This document shows, in pieces, positions 12,876 to 18,834 of a stretch of 18,834 bases of DNA (its first letter is position 1; every line of letters starts with the position of its first letter). The notes under the pieces were generated by a model. That model did not search any database. It saw nothing but the letters and a program-made list of their open reading frames with translations, and was not told where the DNA came from. Location of the stretch: NCBI GenBank assembly GCA_047972145.1, contig JBKEAI010000195.1, forward strand, positions 1 to 18,834. Reading direction: 5' to 3'. Origin of the DNA: JAMLGJ01 sp047972145 (GTDB taxonomy: Bacteria; Actinomycetota; Acidimicrobiia; Acidimicrobiales; Microtrichaceae). Position numbers and translations under genes: made by a program.

Positions 12876-14564
12876 TTGGCCAAGCACATCTTCGTCACCG
12901 GAGGCGTGGCATCGAGTCTCGGGAAGGGGCTCACGGCCTCCTCCCTCGGGAGGCTCCTCAAGGCACGGGGCCTACAGGTGACGATGCAGAAGCTCGACCC
13001 CTACATCAACGTCGACCCCGGCACCATGAACCCCTTCGAGCACGGTGAGGTGTTCGTGACCGAGGACGGCGGGGAGACCGACCTCGACCTGGGTCACTAC
13101 GAGCGCTTCATCGACGAGAACCTCACCCGCGACTCCAACGCCACCACCGGCAGCATCTACTCCTCGGTACTCGCTGCCGAGCGACGAGGGGAGTACCTGG
13201 GGCGCACCGTGCAGGTGATCCCCCACATCACCGACGAGATCAAGCGCCGGATCTCCCGGCTGGCGGTGGATGGCACCGACGTGGTCATCACCGAGATCGG
13301 CGGCACCGTGGGCGACATCGAGATCCTCCCGTTCCTGGAGGCCATCCGCCAGTTCCGACTCGACGTCGGCCGCACCAACGTGTGCTACGTGCACGTCACG
13401 CTGGTGCCCTACATAGCGCCCTCCGGTGAGCAGAAGACCAAGCCGACCCAGCACTCGGTCACCGAACTGCGCAGTCGCGGCATCCAACCGGACGCGATCG
13501 TGTGTCGTTCGGAAGCTGCGATCTCCGAGGACCTCAAGCGCAAGATCTCCTCGCTGTGCGACGTCGAACCGAAGGCCGTGGTCAACGCGGCGGACGCGGA
13601 CAGCCTGTACGACATCCCGATGGTCATGCACGACGAGGGTCTCGACGCGGTTGCGTGTGAGATCCTCGGGCTCGCCGAAGGCGATCCCGACCTGAGCGAG
13701 TGGCGTGACCTGCTGGCGCGGGTGGGCTCCGCGAGCTTTCCCACGAGGATCGGAATCGTCGGCAAGTACGTGGCGCTACCCGATGCCTACCTGTCGGTCG
13801 TCGAAGCGCTCAACCACGCCGCGTTCGCCCACGGCTGCGAGGTCGACATCGAGTGGATCCAGGCCGAGGATGTCGAAGGGCTCCTCGCCGAAGGTCGTCT
13901 CGGCAACCTCGACGGGATAGTGATACCCGGCGGGTTCGGCGAGCGTGGTGTGGAGGGAAAGGTCGCCGCGGCCACCTATGCACGTGAACGTGACGTGCCG
14001 TGTCTCGGCTTGTGCCTGGGCATGCAGGTTATGACGATCGAATGGGCCCGCAACGGCCTCGGACTCGACCATGCAAACTCCACCGAGTTCGACCCGCAGA
14101 CCCCCCATCCGGTCATAGACCTGATGGATTCACAACTCGACGTGGTCGACAAGGGCGGCACGATGCGCCTAGGTGCGCAGATCGCGCAGCTCGACGAGGG
14201 CTCGCAGGTGGCTCGGGCCTACGGCAGCACCGTGGTCTCGGAACGTCACCGACACCGCTACGAGTTCAACCCGATCTACCGCAAGCGCTTCGAAGGTTCG
14301 GGGCTGCGCTGCTCGGGAACCTCACCCGATGGACGTCTCGTGGAGTTCGTCGAACTAGAGGACCACCCGTTCTGGGTGGGGACCCAGGCCCATCCGGAGT
14401 TCAAGAGCCGACCGACCCGCCCCGCCCCGCTGTTCGACGCCTTCATGTCCGCCGCCAAGCAGCGCAGCGAGGGACGCAATCCCCATCTGCTGCCTGAAGC
14501 CGCGGGGCATTCGGCCAACGGACACGACCCGGAGGCCGCACCCCACGAAGATGCCCGCCGCTGA
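12876..14564 (+). CDS. pyrG: CTP synthase (glutamine-hydrolysing)
   Basis: 562 aa from TTG 12876 (in-frame GTGs at 12846 and 12870 are alternatives). It makes CTP from UTP, ATP and glutamine. The synthetase domain starts AKHIFVTGGVASSLGKG with its P-loop, then KLDPYINVDPGTMNPFEHGE, GGETDLDLGHYERF and ITEIGGTVGDIE. The class I glutamine amidotransferase domain has PGGFGERGVEGK, nucleophile C380 in LGLCLGM, and H506/E508 in AHPEFKSRPTRP. Length and motifs are complete. TTG is favoured because MAKHIFVTGG is a common PyrG N-terminus and AGGAG is 5 nt upstream. The low-complexity C-terminal tail overlaps the NUDIX gene by 14 nt. Divergent from the glycosyltransferase across a short promoter region. 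Confidence 0.97.
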   Translation: MAKHIFVTGGVASSLGKGLTASSLGRLLKARGLQVTMQKLDPYINVDPGTMNPFEHGEVFVTEDGGETDLDLGHYERFIDENLTRDSNATTGSIYSSVLAAERRGEYLGRTVQVIPHITDEIKRRISRLAVDGTDVVITEIGGTVGDIEILPFLEAIRQFRLDVGRTNVCYVHVTLVPYIAPSGEQKTKPTQHSVTELRSRGIQPDAIVCRSEAAISEDLKRKISSLCDVEPKAVVNAADADSLYDIPMVMHDEGLDAVACEILGLAEGDPDLSEWRDLLARVGSASFPTRIGIVGKYVALPDAYLSVVEALNHAAFAHGCEVDIEWIQAEDVEGLLAEGRLGNLDGIVIPGGFGERGVEGKVAAATYARERDVPCLGLCLGMQVMTIEWARNGLGLDHANSTEFDPQTPHPVIDLMDSQLDVVDKGGTMRLGAQIAQLDEGSQVARAYGSTVVSERHRHRYEFNPIYRKRFEGSGLRCSGTSPDGRLVEFVELEDHPFWVGTQAHPEFKSRPTRPAPLFDAFMSAAKQRSEGRNPHLLPEAAGHSANGHDPEAAPHEDARR

Positions 14565-15126
14565 AGGGTCCGCCACCGGAGGGAGCCCATTCCGGTTCGT
14601 CGGCTCAGAGGTCATCCACCAGGGCCACGTGATCACCCTCGACGAGGTGCGCTTCGCCGGCCCCGATGGCACCGAGATCACGCGCGATGTCGTACGCCAC
14701 CCCGGTGCGGTGTCGGTCGTGCCCCTGTTGGACTCCGGCGAGGTCGTGCTGGTCGCGCAGTTCCGTGCGCCACTCGCTCGCGAGCTGCTTGAGATACCCG
14801 CCGGCAAGCTCGATGTCGCCGGCGAGGCCCTCGAGGTGGCGGCCCGTCGGGAGCTCGCCGAGGAGGTCGGTCTCGCGGCTGAGTCGCTCGAGCACCTGGT
14901 CACCTTCCACAACTCGGTGGGCTTCTCCGACGAGGAATCACACGTCTACTTGGCCACCGGGCTCTCGGAGGTCCCACGGGATCGTCAGGGCCCCGAGGAG
15001 CAGGTGATGCGGGAGCTGCGGATGTCGCTGCCCGAAGCTCTCCTCGCGATCGACTCCGGTGCGATCACCGACGGAAAGACCGTGATCGGCCTGCTCGCGA
15101 CCGCACGGGCCGTGGGACTGCGTTGA
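14551..15126 (+). CDS. NUDIX hydrolase, ADP-ribose pyrophosphatase type (Rv1700-like)
   Basis: 191 aa, ATG inside the last codons of pyrG (14 nt overlap). It likely hydrolyses ADP-ribose or related nucleoside diphosphate sugars to AMP and a sugar phosphate. The Nudix box is clear: EIPAGKLDVAGE at 86-97 followed by ALEVAARRELAEEVGL, with REL-EE carrying the metal-binding glutamates. One extra residue before the first box Glu (KLDVAGE) is also present in the M. tuberculosis Rv1700 type. HNSVGFSDEESHVYLATGL is the ADPRase-typical region after the box. Same gene order as M. tuberculosis, between pyrG and the recombinase. The stop overlaps the next TTG start (TTGA). Confidence 0.92.
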   Translation: MPAAEGSATGGSPFRFVGSEVIHQGHVITLDEVRFAGPDGTEITRDVVRHPGAVSVVPLLDSGEVVLVAQFRAPLARELLEIPAGKLDVAGEALEVAARRELAEEVGLAAESLEHLVTFHNSVGFSDEESHVYLATGLSEVPRDRQGPEEQVMRELRMSLPEALLAIDSGAITDGKTVIGLLATARAVGLR

Positions 15127-16139
15127 GCACGATCGGTGGCGCTGTGAAATCCGAGGCGCTGCGCCCGCTCGAGGAGGTCCCACCGGAATGTGTGGGCTTT
15201 CTCACGCACCTGAGCGTCGAGCGCGGTCGTTCCCCCAGGACGATCTCCGCCTACTCGCATGACCTGCGCACCTTCGCCGGCTTCCTGGAGCGCCGCGGCA
15301 TCGGCGTGCTCTCTGTGGGCTCCGGCGACGTGGTCGCCTACGCCAACCACCTGGCTGCGACGGACCTCGCCGCCTCATCGCGCACCAGGATGTTGGTATC
15401 GGTGCGCGGCCTGTACCGCTACCTGGTGGCCGAGGGTGAGTGCGAGGTGGATCCGACCGCTCGGCTCGAGACACCGCGACGACCCGACGCGCTTCCCAAG
15501 GCGCTCTCCCAATCGGAGGTCATCCGGATCCTCGACGCCTTGGCCGCGGACTGCGCCGGCGGCGACCCCGTCGCGCTGCGCAACCGCGCACTCGTCGAGT
15601 TCCTCTACGGAACCGGTGCTCGCGTCTCGGAGGCGTGCGGGCTGCGTTTCGGCGACGTCGACCTCGAAGCGGCGCTGGTCCGGGTGATCGGCAAGCGCGA
15701 CAAGGAACGGATCGTGCCTCTCGGAGCGCCGGCGCGACACGCTATGGAGCACTACCTGGACCGAGGCCGACCCATGATCATCGAGGCCTCGAGCACCAGG
15801 GGACGTACCCGCGACGACGCAGACGCCGTGTTCCTGGGGGTGCGCGGTCGCCGCCTGTCGCGCCAGGCCGTGTGGGAGGTGATCCGACTGAGCGCTTCCC
15901 GAGCCGCTGTGACCGCGCAGATCAGCCCGCACGTGATGCGCCATTCGTGCGCCACCCACCTTCTCGAAGGGGGAGCGGATGTGCGCGTCGTCGCAGAGCT
16001 GCTCGGCCACGCGTCGGTGAGTACCACCCAGATCTACACCCGCGTGGCCAACGACCTGCTCTTCGACGCCTACCGCAGCGCCCATCCGCGGGCCGCAAAG
16101 CCGAATGCCGGACGTACGTCGCCGTCGGTCGGGAACTGA
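15123..16139 (+). CDS. xerD: Site-specific tyrosine recombinase XerD
   Basis: 338 aa from TTG 15123 (TTGA overlap with the NUDIX stop); GTG 15144 is a possible later start. XerD with XerC resolves chromosome dimers at dif. An N-terminal SAM-like core-binding domain (about 20-105) precedes the catalytic domain with the full set R167 (GTGARVSE), K191 (IGKRDKER), H270 and R273 (SPHVMRH), H296 (LLGHASVS) and nucleophile Y305 (TTQIYTRV). Length is slightly above the usual 300 because of short N- and C-terminal extensions. Position after pyrG-NUDIX matches the M. tuberculosis Rv1701 arrangement, which supports chromosomal XerD rather than a phage integrase. No dif-like site was recognised nearby. 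Confidence 0.93.
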   Translation: MSTIGGAVKSEALRPLEEVPPECVGFLTHLSVERGRSPRTISAYSHDLRTFAGFLERRGIGVLSVGSGDVVAYANHLAATDLAASSRTRMLVSVRGLYRYLVAEGECEVDPTARLETPRRPDALPKALSQSEVIRILDALAADCAGGDPVALRNRALVEFLYGTGARVSEACGLRFGDVDLEAALVRVIGKRDKERIVPLGAPARHAMEHYLDRGRPMIIEASSTRGRTRDDADAVFLGVRGRRLSRQAVWEVIRLSASRAAVTAQISPHVMRHSCATHLLEGGADVRVVAELLGHASVSTTQIYTRVANDLLFDAYRSAHPRAAKPNAGRTSPSVGN

Positions 16140-16142
16140 GCG

Positions 16143-16676
16143 GTGGCGGCGCTGCGACCACAGCACCGGGCCAGGAGGTTCTTCGCCTCGCTGGTGTCCT
16201 CGCGCCCTGATCCACGGGACGTCGAGTGGGCGCTGGGCCACCTCACCGAACGCGAGCAGGTGTTGTTCTCCCGGATGCGCCCGGTCGACCAATCTCATTC
16301 GGTGGCGGTGGCAAGGGCGGTCGAGCGCGCTGCGCAAGGGCAGGGGTGGGAGTCGTGGGTGATTCCTGCGGCGCTGTTGCACGACGTGGGCAAGTCGGTG
16401 CCCGACCTCGGAACCTACGGGCGCGTGGTGGCAACCCTGTCGGGCTGGATCGGCGGTGCCGACATGGCGAACGTGTGGGCCGACACGACCGGGTTCACAC
16501 GCAAGGTCGGGCTGTACCTCAAGTACCCCGAACTGGGTGCGGACCTGCTTGCGGTGGCGGGCAGCGATGAACGGGTCGTCGCGTGGGCCCGCGAGCACCA
16601 TCTGCCGGAGGAGGATTGGACCGTGCCTGCCGCGCAGGGCCGAACGCTTGCGGCTGCGGACGATGGAAGGTTGTGA
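16143..16676 (+). CDS. HD-domain phosphohydrolase-like protein
   Basis: 177 aa, GTG start 3 nt after the xerD stop, with no Shine-Dalgarno sequence, so probably coupled to xerD. HD-domain metal ligands are visible: H52 (DQSHSVAVA), H80-D81 (ALLHDVGK), and a downstream H152/H153 (REHH) with D173/D174 near the C-terminus. HD proteins are metal-dependent phosphohydrolases, often acting on nucleotides, but this short form cannot be assigned a substrate. The C-terminus is compact (AADDGRL) and directly abuts the next promoter. It looks complete, not truncated. Confidence 0.78.
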   Translation: MAALRPQHRARRFFASLVSSRPDPRDVEWALGHLTEREQVLFSRMRPVDQSHSVAVARAVERAAQGQGWESWVIPAALLHDVGKSVPDLGTYGRVVATLSGWIGGADMANVWADTTGFTRKVGLYLKYPELGADLLAVAGSDERVVAWAREHHLPEEDWTVPAAQGRTLAAADDGRL

Positions 16677-16686
16677 GACCTTCGCC

Positions 16687-16692
16687 TACCAT
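16687..16692 (+). promoter_or_regulatory. -10 box of a leaderless promoter for the methyltransferase
   Basis: TACCAT ends exactly 7 nt before GTG 16700 and sits only 10 nt after the HD-protein stop. No Shine-Dalgarno sequence is present. The same hexamer precedes trpS. Confidence 0.55.
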
Positions 16693-16699
16693 CGCCCGG

Positions 16700-17620
16700 G
16701 TGATATCGAGCGAGCTCGCAGAGAGAGTCCGGCACGGGCTCCGCGAGTACCGCCTCTGGGAAGTGGACGATCGGCCTGAGGGGATCCCGGTGCGCTCCCG
16801 GCTCCGCGAGGCGGCGGAGGGGGTCGCGATCGGACTCGGAAGATCCAGCCTCCGCAGTCGTCAGTTGCAGTTCGACTACCGCGGGTTCAGGATTCCCCTC
16901 GATCTGGCTGCGATGACGGGTGGCTCACAGGACACCTGGGATGAGATCGCACAGGCCCACCTCGGCTACTACGAGCGCTGGGCACCGGTTTCCCCCGACA
17001 GCCGTATCCTCGAGGTCGGATGCGGAATCGGCAGGGATGCGATGTGCCTGCGTGACGTGCTGGGACCCCACGGTAGCTACCTGGGTCTGGACATCACCGA
17101 GCCGAGCATCCGTTGGTGCCAGCGCAACATCACCGCGGTCGATCCGCGGTTCCGCTTCGAGCACCTCGACGTGGCCAGTCCGATGTACAACCCGCTCGGT
17201 CGGGAGTCCAACACCTCTGTTCGATTCCCAGCCGACGACGCTTCCAACGACCGGGTGTTCCTGCACTCGGTGTTCACCCACATGTACCCGCCGGATGTGG
17301 GGCACTACCTGGAGGAGATGCGCCGGGTGCTGACCTCCGACGGAATCGTGCTGGCCTCGTTCTTCGTCGTGGACGAACAGGTGATGGCACATGCGGTGCA
17401 GATCGGATCCGGGCAGACCTTCGAACATGACGGCCCGCACGGTTCGCGGATACACGACCCGACCCATCCCGAAGCCGCGGTCGGTCTCACCCTCGACACG
17501 ATCGAGGATCTGGCGTCGAACGCCGGTCTGGAGATCCGGGGACTCCACCGCGGATTCTGGAGCGGGATGTACGAGGGTCCGAACGGCCAGGATGTGATCA
17601 CGTTCGTAGCTACAGGTTGA
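16700..17620 (+). CDS. Class I SAM-dependent methyltransferase
   Basis: 306 aa from GTG 16700; the frame is open farther upstream, but the TACCAT box 7 nt before and the overlap with the HD gene favour this start. The SAM-binding motif ILEVGCGIGRD lies at 103-113, acidic GLDITEPSI at 129-137 and HLDVASPMYNPLG at 155-167. Then come FLHSVFTHMYPPDVGHYLEEM and the RVLTSDGIVLASFF strand. The YNPLG and VFTHM combination resembles a bacterial methyltransferase group found near envelope or sugar loci. The N-terminal 75 residues are outside the methyltransferase core and are basic. Substrate unknown. It is its own transcript, convergent with trpS. Confidence 0.82.
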   Translation: MISSELAERVRHGLREYRLWEVDDRPEGIPVRSRLREAAEGVAIGLGRSSLRSRQLQFDYRGFRIPLDLAAMTGGSQDTWDEIAQAHLGYYERWAPVSPDSRILEVGCGIGRDAMCLRDVLGPHGSYLGLDITEPSIRWCQRNITAVDPRFRFEHLDVASPMYNPLGRESNTSVRFPADDASNDRVFLHSVFTHMYPPDVGHYLEEMRRVLTSDGIVLASFFVVDEQVMAHAVQIGSGQTFEHDGPHGSRIHDPTHPEAAVGLTLDTIEDLASNAGLEIRGLHRGFWSGMYEGPNGQDVITFVATG

Positions 17621-17683
17621 CTCTGTGGCTGTTGCACGCGGCTGCTGTTACCGCCTGAGCAGCTCGGTGGTGATCTACCCCGT

Positions 17684-17700
17684 GGCAGGTGCAACCTGCC
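17684..17700. terminator. Hairpin between convergent methyltransferase and trpS genes
   Basis: GGCAGGT (17684-17690) pairs perfectly with ACCTGCC (17694-17700) around a GCA loop, in the 100 nt gap between the two convergent stop codons. It could stop transcription from both sides. There is no U-run on either side. A weaker GCTGCT/AGCAGC pair lies at 17641-17663. Confidence 0.5.
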
Positions 17701-17720
17701 TGAGCGGCCCGGGGGTGCTC

Positions 17721-18707
17721 TCAGGAACGGGGCAACAGTCCGAGGTGCTCGTTCACCCGGTCGAGCACCGGCACCGCGACCGAGCGGGCGCGCTCAGCGC
17801 CGAGGTGCACCAGACGTGTCGTTTCCGCGGGGTCTGAACGCAACTCGGTGAGCCGGGTCTGGATGGGTTCCAGCACGGCGACCACGGCGTCGGCAGTGTC
17901 GGCCTTGAGCGGCCCGTACTGGTCGTACTCCGCGGCCAGGTCCCGGGGATCCCTGCCGGTGCACGCCCCGAGGATGCCCAACAGGTTCGACACCCCAGGT
18001 TTGCCCGCAGGGTCCCAGCGGACCTCGTTGTCCGAGTCGGTCACCGCCCGCTTGATCTTTTTGGCGGTGCGCGCGAGATCGTCGGTCAACAGGATCGTGC
18101 CGGCATCGGAGTCGGCGGACTTCGACATCTTGTCGGTGGGTACCTGAAGGTCCATCACCCTCGCTCCGGCCGCGGGCACCACGGCGGAGGGCAGGACGAA
18201 CGTCTCGCCGTAGCGCGCGTTGAACCTCTCGGCGATGTCGCGGGTGACCTCGATGTGTTGCACCTGGTCCTCGCCGACGGGTACCTCGTCGGTGTCATAG
18301 AGCAGGATGTCGGCCGCTTGGAGCGCCGGATAGGTGAACAGGCCGGCCGCAACGAAGTCCTTCTGGCGTGAGGACTTGTCCTTGAACTGGGTCATCCTGT
18401 TGAGCTCGCCGAAGCTGGTGTTGCATTGCAGGATCCAGCTCAGCTCGCTGTGCTCGTGGAGGTGGGACTGCACGAACAGCGTACAGACCTCGGGATCCAG
18501 GCCGCAGGCGATGAGGGTCTGGGCGAGCTCGAGGGTCTTCGCCCCCACCTCGCCGGCCGGCCGGGGGACCGTGAGCGCGTGCAGGTCGACGATGCAGAAC
18601 ACGCTGTCGTTGCGGTGCTGGTCGGCTACCCAGTTCCGCACCGCCCCCAACAGGTTGCCTAGGTGCAGGTCGCCGGTGGGTTGGATCCCGGAGAACGTTC
18701 GTGTCAC
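17721..18707 (-). CDS. trpS: Tryptophanyl-tRNA synthetase
   Basis: 328 aa from GTG 18707. It charges tRNA-Trp with tryptophan. The class I signatures are present: GIQPTGDLHLGN at 7-18 (HIGH equivalent HLGN) and DKMSKS at 192-197. The tryptophan pocket region YPALQAADILLYDTDEVPVGEDQVQHIE lies at about 126-153. Length agrees with bacterial TrpS (about 330-340). A longer open frame continues to 18788, but VTRTFSGIQPTGDLHLG matches the family N-terminus and a TACCAT box lies 8 nt upstream. It is on the opposite strand and convergent with the methyltransferase, so it is an independent unit. Confidence 0.97.
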   Translation of the reverse strand: MTRTFSGIQPTGDLHLGNLLGAVRNWVADQHRNDSVFCIVDLHALTVPRPAGEVGAKTLELAQTLIACGLDPEVCTLFVQSHLHEHSELSWILQCNTSFGELNRMTQFKDKSSRQKDFVAAGLFTYPALQAADILLYDTDEVPVGEDQVQHIEVTRDIAERFNARYGETFVLPSAVVPAAGARVMDLQVPTDKMSKSADSDAGTILLTDDLARTAKKIKRAVTDSDNEVRWDPAGKPGVSNLLGILGACTGRDPRDLAAEYDQYGPLKADTADAVVAVLEPIQTRLTELRSDPAETTRLVHLGAERARSVAVPVLDRVNEHLGLLPRS

Positions 18708-18715
18708 GGCGGTCG

Positions 18716-18721
18716 ATGGTA
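18716..18721 (-). promoter_or_regulatory. -10 box of a leaderless promoter for trpS
   Basis: On the minus strand TACCAT ends 8 nt before GTG 18707. A -35-like TTCACA lies 19 nt farther upstream. With no Shine-Dalgarno sequence the mRNA is probably leaderless or nearly so. Confidence 0.5.
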
Positions 18722-18777
18722 CCGACCCCCGGCAGGCGTGTGTGAAGCCGCGCAGGGGCACGGTCGCACCGGTTGAT

Positions 18778-18834
18778 CTAGGTGCCAACCACTGGTGGTG
18801 GGTGGTGGTCTGCGGCGATCTGTGCGAGCAGGGT
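18778..18834 (-). CDS. Possible 3' end of an upstream minus-strand gene (partial)
   Basis: On the minus strand the frame entering at the window edge reads TLLAQIAADHHPPPVVGT and ends with TAG at 18778-18780, 70 nt before the trpS start. The first part looks like normal protein. The piece is only 18 codons, the other two frames are also open here, and no family can be named. Confidence 0.25.
   Translation of the reverse strand, partial: TLLAQIAADHHPPPVVGT

Noticed and set aside
12713..12961. N-terminal extension of the GT39-like gene up to 12961
   Set aside because: It would overlap the start of pyrG and its promoter; the extra residues are low-complexity and outside the family's first membrane helix. 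A start at one of the GTGs within the 21 bp repeats cannot be fully excluded.
15375..16601. A 408-codon minus-strand frame opposite xerD and the HD gene
   Set aside because: Low-information His/Arg-rich translation; xerD on the other strand has all catalytic residues.
17641..17663. GCTGCT/AGCAGC hairpin after the methyltransferase
   Set aside because: Six base pairs with an 11 nt loop is weak; the 17684-17700 stem is the better terminator candidate.
1..18834. Search for CRISPR repeats, insertion sequence ends, tRNA genes, a dif site and known riboswitches
   Set aside because: No spaced identical repeats, transposase, inverted terminal repeats, cloverleaf, dif-like sequence or riboswitch core could be recognised by eye. 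xerD here is in the conserved chromosomal context, not an integrase of an element.

Overview
The window is a dense, GC-rich stretch of bacterial chromosome. Its gene order tlyA-nadK-recN-(membrane transferase)-steA-steB-murJ ... pyrG-NUDIX-xerD is the conserved actinobacterial neighbourhood known from Mycobacterium tuberculosis (Rv1694-Rv1701), here with extra genes inserted. GTG/TTG starts, stop/start overlaps, few Shine-Dalgarno sequences and several TANNNT boxes placed 6-10 nt before a start codon (leaderless mRNAs) all fit Actinomycetota. A deep-branching class such as Acidimicrobiia is plausible but cannot be proved from this window. No mobile element, CRISPR array, rRNA or tRNA was seen.

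Layout. (1) 87-4488, plus strand: tlyA (rRNA 2'-O-methyltransferase), nadK (NAD kinase), recN (SMC-like repair ATPase), then a divergent MraY/WecA-family membrane phosphoglycosyl transferase; three junctions are overlapped or tight. (2) 4489-4728: the longest gap, with a possible promoter, a perfect hairpin, a C-rich tract and a possible 44-codon small ORF that overlaps steA. (3) 4729-11147, plus strand: steA and steB (division/envelope partners), murJ (lipid II flippase) and an alkaline-phosphatase-fold multipass membrane protein. The steA-steB and steB-murJ junctions contain tiny relay ORFs. (4) 11063-12712, minus strand: a GT-C (GT39/PMT-like) membrane glycosyltransferase that overlaps the preceding gene tail to tail. 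(5) 12876-16676, plus strand: pyrG (CTP synthase), a NUDIX hydrolase, xerD and an HD-domain protein, all overlapping or within 3 nt. (6) 16700-17620: a SAM methyltransferase with its own leaderless promoter. (7) 17721-18707, minus strand: trpS, convergent with the methyltransferase. A possible gene tail lies at the right edge.

How it works together. The core theme is cell-envelope construction and division: a PNPT-family transferase, SteA/SteB, MurJ, a membrane-bound ALP-fold protein and a polyprenyl-sugar-type glycosyltransferase, flanked by housekeeping nucleotide metabolism (nadK, pyrG, NUDIX), chromosome maintenance (recN, xerD) and translation (tlyA, trpS).

The most unusual DNA-level features are five independent short tandem duplications. 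Three are in frame inside tlyA, recN and the glycosyltransferase (18, 15 and 15 bp units). One 16 bp duplication copies the stop/start codons of steA/steB. One 21 bp repeat lies in the divergent promoter region before pyrG. No clearly new defence or mobile system was found; the best candidate for an under-described system is the 3646-11147 envelope module.
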